Shown here: positions 38,947-49,732 of the stretch, piece by piece
Numbering within the stretch: the stretch's first letter is position 1
Layout of the letters: every line of letters begins with the position of its first letter
The notes under the pieces: generated by a model
What the model saw: the letters and a program-made list of their open reading frames with translations, nothing else
Database searches by the model: none
Told to the model about the DNA's origin: nothing
Origin: Pseudovibrio sp. JCM 19062
Lineage (GTDB): Bacteria > Pseudomonadota > Alphaproteobacteria > Rhizobiales > Stappiaceae
Direction: 5' to 3'
Assembly (NCBI GenBank): GCA_001310715.1
Contig: BAXV01000024.1
Coordinates: forward strand, 1 to 52,796
Length of the DNA stretch: 52,796 bases
Program-made: the position numbers and the translations under genes

Positions 38947-40130
38947 TCAATTCATTGTCTTGCGTGGATCAAAGGCGTCGCGAACCGATTCACCAATGAA
39001 GATCAACAAGCTAAGCATGATGGACAGGGTAAGGAACCTGTTATGCCAAGCCACGGGGCCTGAAGGTTGTTCTTGCCCTGTTTAAGCAGTTCGCCCAGCG
39101 AGGCCGACCCTGGAGGCAGGCCGAAGCCAAGGAAGTCCAATGCGGTCAGAGTTGAGATCGACCCATTCAGGATAAACGGCATAAAGGTGAGCGTTGCGAC
39201 CATCGCGTTTGGAAGCAGGTGGCGGCGCATGATTGTTCCGTTGGAAACGCCCAGCGCACGCGCTGCCGAGATATACTCAAAGTTCCTGCCTCTGAGGAAC
39301 TCAGCACGTACCACGCCCACCAAAGCAACCCATGAGAAGGCGAGCAGGATCGAGAACAATATCCAGAAACCGGGTGCCAGCACCGATGAGATGATCAATA
39401 TGAGGTAAAGCGTTGGCATTGCTGTCCAGATTTCAATGAAGCGCTGGAAGCCCAGATCTACCCAACCGCCATAAAAGCCCTGTACAGCACCGGCACCAAT
39501 GCCGATGACAGAGGATGCGAGCGTAAGGGCCAAGCCAAAGAGTACGGAGATTCTGAAGCCATAGACAAGACGGGCCAGAACATCACGTCCCTGATCATCC
39601 GTACCCAGCCAGTTCCAGTTGCCGATTGTGCAGTTCGGGTCATTCACCCCATCTGCATAGCGCTCACAGCGCTGCTCCTTGTCCATCATCCAGCTTGGCG
39701 GCGCTGGAGCCGGCACGGGAATTTCGTTGTTCACGGTCTGGTAGGAATACCGGACCGGCGGCCAGATAATCCATCCGTTCGCGTTGATCTCATCCTGAAT
39801 GAACGGATCACGATAATCCGTTGTTGCCAGAAAGCCGCCGAACTTTTCTTCCGGATAGTCAACAAAGATCGGCGTTAGCAGTTCTCCCTTATAGGAGACT
39901 AGCAGTGGGCGATCATTGGTGAGGAACTCTGCAAACATTGCCAAGACGAACAGGATCAGAAAAATCCAGAGAGACCAGTACCCGCGTTTGTTTGCTTTGA
40001 AGTTCTTCCAACGACGCTCATTAAGCGGTGAAAGTCTCCGGCGTTTTTCCGGGGGCTGCGTTTGTTCTGGCAGCGGATTGATTGTATCGTAGCCTTCATC
40101 CTTAAGGCGTTTTTCAAGTTGTGTATCCAT
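38947..40130 (-). CDS. yejE: Peptide ABC transporter permease YejE (frameshifted near the end)
   Basis: About 394 residues when restored. A cytosolic N-tail (LSPLNERRWKNFKANKRGYW) precedes the first membrane helix and a large periplasmic insertion with GNWNWLGTDDQGRDVLARLV, typical of DppC/YejE permeases. The inner-membrane core contains the EAA loop EYISAARALGVSNGTIMRRH. One A/T is missing near 39035; repair gives ITGFLTLSIMLSLLIFIGES and the end FDPRKTMN at 38947. It sits 5 bases after the yejB stop and 17 before the yejF start. Confidence 0.92.
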
Positions 40131-40135
40131 CCCGC

Positions 40136-41243
40136 TCAGACCTCCCGGCTTTCAAAATCAATCCGTGGATCGATCCAGGTGTAAGTGAGATCTGAAATCA
40201 GGTTCACAATCAGACCCATCAGCGAGAAAATATAAAGTGTGGCAAACATAACTGCATAGTCGCGGCTCAGCGCGGATTCAAAGCCCAACAAACCGAGGCC
40301 ATCCAACGAGAAAATTGTCTCGATAAGGAGAGAGCCTGCGAAGAATGCCGAGATAAAGGCACCGGGGAAGCCAGCAACCACAATGAGCATGGCATTGCGG
40401 AAAACGTGACCGTAGAGCACCTGACGTTCTGTCAGGCCCTTAGCACGGGCGGTCTGGACGTATTGCTTTCTGATTTCATCCATAAAGGAGTTCTTGGTCA
40501 GAAGTGTTGTCGTCGCAAATGCCGACAGAGCCATAGCGGTTAGCGGCAGGACCAGATGCCAGAAGTAGTCAAGAATACGTTGCGGCCATGACATGTCGAT
40601 CCAGTTTTCCGAAGTCAGGCCACGCAGCGGGAAGAAGTCCCAGAAGGAGCCACCAGCAAACAGAACAATCAGCAGGATCGCAAACAAAAACCCGGGATGC
40701 ATAGCCCACGATAATCACGCTGGATGTCCAGACATCAAAAGACGTGCCATCCTTGACTGCCTTGCGGATACCAAGAGGGATTGAGATGCCATAGGAAATG
40801 AGCGTCATCCAAAGCCCAAGAGAGATGGAAACCGGCAGTTTTTCAATGATCAGATCAACAACGGCAATATCCCGGAAGTAGCTCTCACCAAAATCAAAGG
40901 TGGCGTAACTCAAAATCATCCGGCCAAAGCGTTCCAGTGGTGGCTTATCAAAACCAAACTGGGCTTCCAGCTCCTGAATGAATTCCGGATCCAGTCCCTG
41001 TGCACCTCGATATTTAGACCCTGCACCTTCTCCGCTGCCCTGATTAGAGGCAGCCGAGCCACCGAAATCACCGCCACCACCCGAAATACGGCTGGTTGCT
41101 GAAACACTATCCCCCTGTAACTGAGCAATCACTTGCTCAACCGGTCCACCGGGCGCGAATTGGATAATGACAAAGTTAATTGCCATGATGCCGATCAGAG
41201 TCGGTACCATCAAAAGCAATCTACGCAGAATATAGGCGCCCAT
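40136..41243 (-). CDS. yejB: Peptide ABC transporter permease YejB (frameshifted)
   Basis: About 369 residues when restored. It begins [20 protein letters not shown], the standard DppB/YejB first helix, with [20 protein letters not shown] and a periplasmic loop rich in Gly/Ser. The EAA loop [20 protein letters not shown] is present, and the end is [14 protein letters not shown]. One A/T is missing near 40698; restoring it gives [23 protein letters not shown] 41243 is 42 bases after the binding-protein stop. Confidence 0.92.
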
Positions 41244-41285
41244 GGGCTTCTTTTGTCCCTAAGTTATACGCCGGTGCAAACGGCT

Positions 41286-43153
41286 TTACTTGCCAATGCG
41301 AGCGGCTTTTTCCATATCGACCCACCACGTTGCCTCTACGGGGAAGTCATAGGCCGGCATATCCGTCGGAATGCCGAACATGTCCCAGATAGCAACTGTG
41401 TGGGACGCTTTGAACCATTGTGGTACCCAATAGTAGCCTGCACGCAGAACTCTATCCAATGCTCTGGCAGCGGTTACCATTTCCTGACGTGATGGTGCAT
41501 TGATCGCCTTTTCCACCAGATCATCGATAGCAGGCAGTTTAATACCCGATAGATTGTAAGATCCGAAGTTTTCAGCGGCGTTTGATGTCCAGAAATTTTC
41601 GATGCTTGATCCGAGCGTAGGCGTCAACACAAAGCGATGCCCGACAATATCGAAATCAAAGCCATTTACGCGTTTTTGGAACTGTGCCGGATCAACCAAT
41701 CGGAAGCTCGCTTCAATACCTAACAGTCTGAGATTCTTGATGTATGGCAGCACAACTCGTTCAAAAGCGGGCGAGCTGGAGAGAAACTCCATGACCAACT
41801 GGTTACCATCAGGACCGATCAATTGCTCGCCACGCCGAAAATAACCTGCCTCTCTTAGCAGAAGCGAAGCTTCTCTTAGAAGCGTGCGATCCTGACCAGA
41901 TCCGTTGGAGACGGGTTGAATGACTGCCTCACCAAAGACCACTTCTGGTAATTCATCCTGTAGGGATCCAACAATACCAATTCAGCATCACTGGCAGGCC
42001 TATCGCTTTCATCTCTGAATTCTCAAAAAAACGATTGGGTTCTTATGTATTGATCATAAAAAAGCGCTGTGTTTGACCACTCGAAATCGAAGGCATAGCC
42101 GAGTGCCTCTCGTACCCTTGGGTCGGAGAACTTGTCCCTCCGTGTATTCAGGAACCAACCTTGTGCCCCCGATGGCAGGCCGATTGCAAATTCCCTTTTG
42201 ACAACGCGCCCTTCCGTGAACGCCGGGAAGTTATATTCTGTTGCCCATGTCTTGGAGGAGAACTCCTCATGAAACGTAAGCGCGCCCTTCTTGAAGGCTT
42301 CAAAGGTTGCCTGACGATCGCGGAAGAAGTCAAAACGAATGATATTGAAATTGTGGTGACCTTTGTTTACCGGCAGGTCATTTGCCCAGTAATCCTCGAC
42401 TTTCCTGTATTCGATGTACCGGCCAATCTCGTAGCGACCCACCGTATAGGGGCCGGAGGACAGTGGTGGTGTCAGCGTCGAGGCCTCGAAGTTGTAACGG
42501 GTGTAGTACTTCTTCGAGAAGATAGGGAGAGTTGCTATCAATAAGGGAAGTTGCCTGCTGTGATTGCCCGAAAAAGCGACTGTCACAGTGTGCTCGTCCG
42601 GCGCTGTCGCTGAGACCATCTCCTGAATGGACTGGCTGATAATCGGATGGCCCTTCTCCTTCAGGATGTTCAGGCTGAAGGCCACATCCTCTGCACTGAG
42701 AACCGAACCGTCATGGAAGCGGGCTTGTGGCCGGATCTTGAAGGTAACAAAATTGCCATCGTCGGAAACCAGCGCACTTTCTGCGACCAGACCATATACT
42801 GCATCCGGCTCATCGAAGGCGCGTGCCATCAGACTATCAAAGCAGCGCTCCATACGTGGCGGGGCATCCCCTTTGAGAATGAAGCTGTTGAATGTATTGA
42901 AGGTTTGTGGGTTCTGATTGTAGGCCCAACTCGGTGCAGTCATGTTGATCTGACCACCTGCCGGTGCTTCCGGATTGACATAGTCAAAGGCCATGAAGCC
43001 CTCTGGATATTTCAGATCACCGAAGACGGAGAGGCCGTGGCTCCAGGTCCCTGCCTGAACCGGCAAGGTGCCGCCAGGGATGAGGAACGCTGCAGCAGTC
43101 GCCGCACTGAAGTGCAGGAAGCTACGTCTGTCGAGTTGGTTTCCCACGATCAC
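41286..43153 (-). CDS. yejA: YejA-like extracellular solute-binding protein, second copy (Tat-type signal; three frameshifts)
   Basis: Family 5 peptide-binding protein, about 622 residues when restored. It starts at a GTG (43153) overlapping the previous stop (GTGA), with a strong GAGGAGG. The signal is twin-arginine-like: DRRSFLHFSAATAAAFLIPGG, R9-R10. The body has EGFMAFDYVNPEAPAGGQIN, HDGSVLSAEDVAFSLNILKE and LGYAFDFEWSNTALFYDQYI. Breaks cluster in 41950-42031: an A7 run that should be six, one G lost near 41993 and one C lost near 41957; repair gives FFENSEMKAIGLPSDAELVL. The end is PVEATWWVDMEKAARIGK. Confidence 0.9.
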
Positions 43154-45015
43154 TTCGCCTCCTCTACCTTTTGGGCTTTGGCTTCATCCCACCACCAGAT
43201 TGTTGGGAAGCCAACATCATATTCAGGCAGTTGCTCTGGATGTGAATACCGGTCCCAACGGGCTACGCGACTGAATGGGGACGTCCATCCCGGCACTGTG
43301 TACTGCTCCCACATCAGAATGCGGTCCATAGCTTTGGTTGCGGCTGTCAGCTCTTCCCGATCATCTGCATTCACAATGATATCGATTAACTCATCAATTG
43401 CTGGATCTTTAATTCCCACATAGTTGCTCGACACATTATCGTCGGCAGACTCTGATCCCCAATAGCCTCGCTGCTCATTGCCTGGTGAAAGACTTTGTGC
43501 CCAACCGGTGTAGATCATACCGAAATCACGGTTCCGGATACGGTTTACATACTGAGAGCTGTCCACCACGCGTAATTGCAGATCAATACCGATTTTCCTC
43601 AACGAGGCTTGATAGCGAAGGGCAACACGCTCAAACAAATCACCATTCATCAAATATTCGATAGTGAATGGCTCACCGGTTTCCTCGTTTACGAGTTTCC
43701 CTTGTCTTTGCACATAGCCAGCTTCTTTAAAAAGATCGAGGGCCATTCTCAGATTGGCGCGTTCCTCGCGAGCGTCTTCAGACACCGGGTTGACGTATGG
43801 CTCAGTAAAGATTTCCTGAGGCACGGGTGACTTGAGCGACTTCAGAATTTCCAGTTCTCTGCCTTCTGGCAGACCAGAGGAGGCAAGCTCGGTTCCATCG
43901 AAGTAGCTGTTGATCCGAATATATTGATCGAAGAAAATTGTACGGTTCATTTCTTCAAAATTTAGCGCGTAGTTCAATGCCCGACGAACACGACGGTCAT
44001 CAAATTTCTCTTCTCGTATATTGAAGATGAAGCCCACCATCAGGCCCCTCCCGCGGCTATCTTGCGGGAACTCCTCTTTCACGATCTCACCGCGATGCAC
44101 CGCAGGGACATCATAGGCCGTTGCCCAGTTTTTCGCGGAGGTTTCCGTACGCCAGTCAAAGCGATCAGCCTTAAATGCCTCTAATTCGACGGTTTCATCG
44201 CGGTAAAACTCGTAGGTAATTTCGTCAAAGTTGTCTTTGCCGACATTTACGTTGAGATCTTTGGCCCAGTAGTCATCAACTCGTTCATACGTAATCGATC
44301 GGCCAGGAACGACTTCGCCAACTTTGTAGGCACCAGACCCCAGTGGAACTTCCAGCGTACCTCGCGAAATATCCCGCTGCTCACCCTCGCTGTTGGTTGC
44401 CGTCCACCAATGCTTTGGAAAGACGTAAAGCTGGCCCATAATCTGGGGTGCTTCCCGGTTGCCTGCTTCAACAAAGTTGAACTTGATTTCGGTCGGGCTC
44501 AAAATCTCATAGCCCGTGACATGGTTGTAATAATTCTTGTAGATCGGGTTCAGTTCGCGCAGTTGATCGAAGGACCACGCTACATCTTCAGTGGTAATCT
44601 GTGTGCCATCATGCCAATGGGCTTCTGGGCGCAGGCGGAAGATAACCCATGAGAAATCATCGGGATATTTCAGAGCATCTGCTATGAGGCCGTATTCTGT
44701 CGAGACCTCATCGCTAGAGGGCGTAGTTAGCGTGTCGTAGATGAGGCCAAGGCCAATTGGCGTGACGCCACGGTTGGGGACCAAGTTCAAACTATCGAAT
44801 GTTCCTGTCCACGCCATACGGACCCTGCCGCCTTTTGGTGCATCCGGATTTACATAGGGGAAGTGCTCGAAGCCTTCCGGCAAGGTTGGCTCACCAATGA
44901 GAGAGGTTGCGTGCCGCCATTCAGGTTCACTGGTTTCAGCAATTGCTGCAGAGGATGTCAGGCTTGCGAAGACAAGCGCCAGAGCTGCCAGTGAGCTATA
45001 TAGTTTGGTCCGCAC
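43150..45015 (-). CDS. yejA: YejA-like extracellular solute-binding protein, first copy (Sec signal)
   Basis: 621 residues, intact. The frame is open to a TTG at 45036, but the GTG at 45015 is preferred: it has GGAGGA 6 bases upstream and begins VRTKLYSSLAALALVFASLT followed by SSAAIA|ETSEP, a clean Sec signal. The mature protein follows family 5: HFPYVNPDAPKGGRVRMAWT, HDGTQITTEDVAWSFDQLRE, RRALNYALNFEEMNRTIFFD and FPTIWWWDEAKAQKVEEAK. Two YejA-type proteins before yejBEF are also known in Brucella, where they support peptide uptake and resistance. Confidence 0.93.
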   Translation of the reverse strand: MRTKLYSSLAALALVFASLTSSAAIAETSEPEWRHATSLIGEPTLPEGFEHFPYVNPDAPKGGRVRMAWTGTFDSLNLVPNRGVTPIGLGLIYDTLTTPSSDEVSTEYGLIADALKYPDDFSWVIFRLRPEAHWHDGTQITTEDVAWSFDQLRELNPIYKNYYNHVTGYEILSPTEIKFNFVEAGNREAPQIMGQLYVFPKHWWTATNSEGEQRDISRGTLEVPLGSGAYKVGEVVPGRSITYERVDDYWAKDLNVNVGKDNFDEITYEFYRDETVELEAFKADRFDWRTETSAKNWATAYDVPAVHRGEIVKEEFPQDSRGRGLMVGFIFNIREEKFDDRRVRRALNYALNFEEMNRTIFFDQYIRINSYFDGTELASSGLPEGRELEILKSLKSPVPQEIFTEPYVNPVSEDAREERANLRMALDLFKEAGYVQRQGKLVNEETGEPFTIEYLMNGDLFERVALRYQASLRKIGIDLQLRVVDSSQYVNRIRNRDFGMIYTGWAQSLSPGNEQRGYWGSESADDNVSSNYVGIKDPAIDELIDIIVNADDREELTAATKAMDRILMWEQYTVPGWTSPFSRVARWDRYSHPEQLPEYDVGFPTIWWWDEAKAQKVEEAK

Positions 45016-45220
45016 AACATTCCTCCATAAAGACAATCAGTAGTTCCATCGTAGAGAAAGCACCACGCGCCGAAAATTGAAATTCTCTTGCAGCTTTCAT
45101 CCAGACTTAACCTAAGATTACGGCTGAAAACACTTCTGCGACAACGTCTTTCGCCAAGATGACAAAAATTTAACTGGAAGAAACGAGGAAAAGGTTAGCA
45201 TTCAACCAAAATTAGACAAT

Positions 45221-45247
45221 AAAAAAAGCCGGGAGTAAATCCCGGCT
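45221..45247 (-). terminator. Intrinsic terminator after the cytochrome c gene (minus strand)
   Basis: Read leftward, AGCCGGGA and TCCCGGCT pair (8 bp, 5-base loop) and are followed by seven T. It lies 49 bases past the cytochrome stop, so the yej genes likely have their own promoter between 45016 and 45220. Confidence 0.88.
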
Positions 45248-45295
45248 CTCTGAGAATTCTACCCTCGTATTTGAGGGATATCGATCAATTCAAGA

Positions 45296-45843
45296 TCAAT
45301 TAATCGGCGTTGGATTATCTGAGAGTGAGTTCAGGTAAGCAATCAGATCAGCGCGTTGGTCATCTCTTTTCAGGCCAGCGTAGCCCATGGTGGTACCAGG
45401 GACGTGGTTTCTAGGAGATTCGATGAACTCGTTGAGCTGCTCGAGAGTCCACTCTGGGTGGGTTGTCGCAAACTCCTGCATCGCGGAGGAGTAAGAGAAG
45501 CTTCGTGAGAAGCTGGTGGACGACCTACAATGCCCCAAAGGTTAGGACCAACCTTGTTTGCGCCACCGTTGTCAAACGTGTGACATGCTGCGCACTTTCT
45601 GGCTTGCGATTCACCATCTTCAACAGAAGCATTGGCGAGCAGTTCTTCAATCGGGACGACTGCGACGACGTCTGCTGCTGCATCACTTGATGCGTTGTCC
45701 GCACTGGCAACTTCGATTTCAAAACCGCGTTGTTCATTTCCGTGAGGCGCAAAGATGACTTCCGTCAAAACATTCAGGCCCAAGAATGCAACTAAGGCAA
45801 ACAGAATTGCTCCCGCAATTTTGTTCAGTTCAAACGAATTCAT
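45296..45843 (-). CDS. Membrane-anchored cytochrome c family protein (frameshifted)
   Basis: About 182 residues when restored. An N-terminal uncleaved anchor ([20 protein letters not shown]) and an acidic linker precede a class I cytochrome c domain: heme motif CAACH in [40 protein letters not shown] and the axial Met in [20 protein letters not shown]. One C is missing near 45500. It resembles CycM/c552-type electron carriers that feed terminal oxidases in alphaproteobacteria. It is divergent from pheA. Confidence 0.9.
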
Positions 45844-46422
45844 AGCTCATACGCTCCGAATATTGGTTAGGCTTGCCCTGCTGCAGCAGGTATTGCACCT
45901 AACTTGATCTGTGTATTTTGCAGGGAAAATACAGTTATTTTCGGGCACTTGTCCATAATTTAATTGGTGTTTTTCCTAGGACTTTCGAAGCGATGTGGAC
46001 CGGAAGTTGCTCGATGCAAATTCAATAAACCACAGAACACAACGCATTTCGCCAAATCGCAGTTTAAAATAGCTATAAACTACTGATTTATTCCGCTTTC
46101 TTTCCTTCAGCTCAAATTTGATTTCAGAAACACAAGGGGACAATCGCTTTATCTGAGCCCACGAAAATGCGACAAAATATCACACCTAAATAATTTAGCG
46201 GCCTGAAATTTGACTCCTAAGCATCAATTTTAGATCGGAGTAACTTCCTTTGGATATCAGAATCTGGCCCATTCTTGAGGTCTTTTCACCTTAAGTTTCA
46301 TCTCTGAGTATGATTAGAGTTTGCAATCCCTTATATCTCAGGCAATTTGTGAGCGAGGCTGTTGCGTAAATGTTGGTAAAGCCTCAAATGTACAAGACCT
46401 TTAAAACCCCGTGAGTGTAGTG
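45844..46422. other. Long divergent intergenic region between the cytochrome c gene and pheA
   Basis: 579 bases, distinctly AT-rich compared with its neighbours. It must hold promoters for both genes. I see no ORF with a ribosome-binding site, no RNA gene and no strong long palindrome. A small gene or regulatory RNA would have been missed if unstructured. Confidence 0.4.
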
Positions 46423-47278
46423 ATGTCAGATCAGCGCAAAGTCGTGTTTCAAGGAGAAGTGGGAGCTAACTCCCATATGGCGTGCAACGCCGTTTACCCA
46501 GAGTATCAAGCTGTCCCTTGCCCGACTTTTGAAGACTGCTTCCACGCCCTCCAAACCGGGGAAGCAGAACTGGGCATGATCCCGATCGAAAACTCGGTCG
46601 CAGGACGAGTTGCGGATATTCATAGTCTGCTTCCTGGCAGCAATCTTCATATTGTCGGCGAGTACTTCATGCCGATCCGGTTTCAGTTGATGGGCATCAA
46701 AGGCACTAAGCTGGAAGACCTGAAGAGCGTTCAAAGCCACATTATGGGTTTGGGGCAATGCCGAAAATTCATCCGTAAGCATGGTCTTAAGCCAATCATT
46801 GGCGCTGACACCGCAGGGTCGGCACGTCAGGTTGTTGAAGGTGGTGACAAAACAATTGGTGCATTTGCTCCTGAACTTGCCGCAGAAGTTTATGGTCTGG
46901 ATATTCTTGCGCGGAACTGTGAAGACGCAGCGCACAACACAACCCGGTTTGTAATCCTCTCCCCCGAGAACAAACAGGCCGCAAACTCTGGTCAGCCGAT
47001 CATTACGACCTTCGTTTTCCGCGTTCGGAACGTTTCTGCTGCCCTTTACAAAGGGCTGGGTGGATTTGCCACGAACAACGTCAACATGACAAAGCTGGAG
47101 TCCTATCAGCTCGAAGGTCAGTTTTTTGCTTCAATGTTTTACGCAGATATCGAAGGACACCCTGAAGATCCCAACGTAGCCCTTGCACTTGAGGAGCTGG
47201 CGTTTTATTCGACTGAACTAAATATTCTTGGGGTGTACAACGCGAGCCCGTTCCGCGAAAAAAAATTCGGGAACCTGA
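46423..47278 (+). CDS. pheA: Prephenate dehydratase (frameshifted at the last codons)
   Basis: Converts prephenate to phenylpyruvate. About 284 residues, monofunctional (no chorismate mutase). The dehydratase domain has FQGEVGANSHMACNAVYPEY, MIPIENSVAGRVADIHSLLP and the catalytic Thr in HNTTRFVILS. The ACT domain has TTFVFRVRNVSAALYKGLGG and TKLESYQLEGQF for Phe feedback. An A8 run (47258-47265) should be A7; repair ends the protein NASPFREKNSGT at 47278 instead of running on. The start is ATG 46423, or GTG 46411 in the same frame. Confidence 0.94.
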
Positions 47279-47398
47279 GGCCAATCGTGCCTTGCGTCCT
47301 ACACCAGGAAAATAACAGTTGTAGGCCTTGCTCTAACGGTAAGCCACCTATGTATCGTTCCGGGCGCTTACGAACCGGGCTAGTTACAAGGACTTTAC

Positions 47399-48407
47399 AT
47401 GTCTGAATTCAAATTTGATGCATTGTGCATCGGCAATGCGGTCACTGATGTCTTCTCTCATGTGGAAGATAGCTTTCTTGTTGAGCAGTCTCTGGTTAAG
47501 GGATCTATGCGCCTCATTGATACTGATGAAGCGCTGCGGCTTTATGACAAGATGGGTCAAACAACCCGTATTTCCGGCGGTAGTGCTGGAAATACGGCGG
47601 CTGGCATTGCGTCCTTAGGCGGCAAACCAGCCTATTTTGGTAAAGTGGCCGATGACGAGATTGGCGATGTTTATCGCCATGACATGAATAATATCGGCGT
47701 TCACTTTAATACCGGCCCTTTGCGCGATGATCTGCCTTCCAGTCGGTCTATGATCCTAATCACGCCGGATGGCGAGCGGACCATGAACACTTATCTTGGC
47801 TCCGCCACCAAGTTAACGGCGTTTGATATTGACCGCGACGTGGTTGCCAGTTCTGAAATCACCTACATGGAAGGCTATCTGTGGGATGAGGAAGCTGCGA
47901 AAAATGCATTCCTCAAGGCTTCCAAGATTGCCCATGAAGCCGGCAAGCTGGTTTCCCTTTCTCTTTCCGACAGCTTCTGCGTTGATCGCTTCAGAGATGA
48001 ATTCCTGCAGCTGATCCAAGAAGATAAAGTCGACATTCTGTTTGCGAATGAGCATGAGCTGAAAGCACTCTATCAAACCTCCGATATTGAAACAGCAATT
48101 GCCCTTGTCCGTGAAGATTGCACGCTCACAGCCCTTACATTGGCTCTGAAGGCGCGATGGCGATTTCTCGTGAGGAAACCGTACACGTACCTGCAACAGC
48201 GATTGTCGGCGGTGTTCGTGACCTGACCGGAGCCGGCGATCTGTTCGCCTCCGGTTTCCTGTTTGGTTTGGCTCGCGACTTCAGCCTGAGCGACTGTGCA
48301 GAGCTGGGGTGCCTGTGTGCAGGCGAGGTGATCAGCATGTTGGTGCGCGTCCCGAGAAGCCTCTCAGCCAGATTGCAGAGCAGAGTGGCTTCACGCTTAC
48401 AGCCTAA
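47399..48407 (+). CDS. PfkB family carbohydrate/adenosine kinase (two frameshifts)
   Basis: Restored length is about 336 residues. The N-terminal lobe has FDALCIGNAVTDVFSHVEDS and the substrate loop RISGGSAGNTAAGIASLGGK; the second PfkB signature with the catalytic Asp is DLTGAGDLFASGFLFGL. Breaks are near 48142 (a G lost) and 48333 (a C lost), after which HVGARPEKPLSQIAEQSGF ends the protein. The pattern is that of alphaproteobacterial adenosine kinases; ribokinase-like specificity for another nucleoside or sugar is possible. It follows pheA by 120 bases. Confidence 0.85.
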
Positions 48408-48426
48408 CAACTGGCACTGATGATTT

Positions 48427-48446
48427 AGGCGGCTCACGGGCCGCCT
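48427..48446 (+). terminator. Intrinsic terminator after the PfkB kinase gene
   Basis: AGGCGGC pairs with GCCGCCT (7 bp, 6-base loop) followed by TTTTT. It abuts the end of the convergent phosphoglycerate mutase gene. Confidence 0.82.
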
Positions 48447-48449
48447 TTT

Positions 48450-49060
48450 TTATGTGCTGATCTCTTCGGTACTTCCTGCGCTACTCACCTGAAAGAAGAG
48501 CGGCTGTGCTGTGGCAATGTGCAGGTTCTCTGTCTCTTCTTGCCCAAGGTTGCAGATTCTGGAGATCAGTCCTCGTATTGTATTCCGGTGCGAGGCGATG
48601 AGGATATTTTTTTTCCGTCGGTCAACTGAGGTAGCACACGGTGCCTGAAAACACTGTGCGCTCTGTTTGCAGTCATCTCCAGGCTTTCGCCGTCGGGAGG
48701 GACAGCCTGCAATGAGTTACGCCATTGGTGTACCTGCGCCTCACCGTGTGTTTGGCAGGCCTCTTCAATGGTGATGCCAGTGAGCTTGCCGTAGGCTCTT
48801 TCATTGAACTGCATCTCTTCAATCACATTCAGGTGTGACTGATCGGTCTCCTGAAGAATCAGGTCCAGCGTCTTGCGGGCACGCCTGAGGCCTGATGAAT
48901 AGGCAAGATCGAACTGGATTGCCTGAGACCTGAGAGTACGGCCTGCGTTTCTGGCTTCTTCAACACCCGTGGGTGTCAGGTCAGGATTGCCCTGACCTGA
49001 GAAAATTCTGCGGGCATTCCATTCGCTTTGCCCATGGCGCACCAACACCAACAATCCCAT
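48450..49060 (-). CDS. Phosphoglycerate mutase family protein, second paralogue (frameshifted)
   Basis: About 203 residues when restored. It begins [20 protein letters not shown] with the phospho-His motif RHG, then PDLTPTGVEEARNAGRTL and NERAYGKLTGI, clearly related to gpmA (50931-51554). An eight-base A/T run at 48607-48614 breaks the frame; repair gives KNILIASHRNTIRGL, so the second active-site His is kept but the usual HGN is HRN. The C-terminal part is shorter and diverges from GpmA. It may be a dedicated phosphatase or a spare mutase. Confidence 0.82.
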
Positions 49061-49152
49061 AAGACACGCCCCGCAGATCTTCTTTATGTGCGTGTCTTAT
49101 ACAGCTTCATTTGCAGCTCTAAACCCGACTTTCGTTAAAACACTCAGAGATT

Positions 49153-49705
49153 TTAGGTGGACTCGAGAATCTTGGTGGGCAGGCCGTCCAGACTGGTAGC
49201 GTTATACTTACGCCAGTAGTCTTCCAGTTCCTCACGATCCATTGTCTCATAGTAAGGCAGGAATTCCTTTTCGACACGGGTGTCTACTAAATCCATGCGC
49301 GGGACAGTTGAACCGCATGAGGTCTGGATGAGTTCAATATCCAGATCGAAGATTTGCCTGCACCCCGGCAGATCCGGGAACTGGGCGACCAACTTGTCCC
49401 AGTCGGGGTCTCTTGGGTGGACCACCTTTGCAGTTCCAAACACCCGAAGGGTGAGGCGCTGCTCGCCGAAGGAACAGAACATGAGGGTCATTCGGCCATC
49501 TTCCTGCACATGGGTGGCCGTTTCATTGCCGATACCGGTCAAGTTCAACCAGATGATACGCTCATCGCTCAGAACCCTGAGCGTATCCATGCCCTTGGGA
49601 GAGAGGTTGATATGTCCAGTGGCAGCAGCAGTCGCCACGAAGAAGACTGATTGCTCCTCGATATGCTGGCGAAATCTGCGGTTCAGTTTTTTTGGCTTTG
49701 ATCAT
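49153..49705 (-). CDS. Pyridoxamine 5'-phosphate oxidase-like FMN-binding split-barrel protein (frameshifted)
   Basis: About 183 residues when restored. ATG 49705 gives MIKAKKLNRRFRQHIEEQSV, then FFVATAAATGHINLSPKGMD, NLTGIGNETATHVQEDGRMT and GTAKVVHPRDPDWDKL, the split-barrel flavin fold of the PPOX family. An A/T run of seven (49687-49693) should be six. PPOX-like proteins of this size commonly bind FMN, F420 or heme; the substrate is not evident. It follows the DUF6065-like gene by 27 bases on the same strand. Confidence 0.82.
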
Positions 49706-49732
49706 CTGCTCTCAGGACCGTTTCAAGGACGC

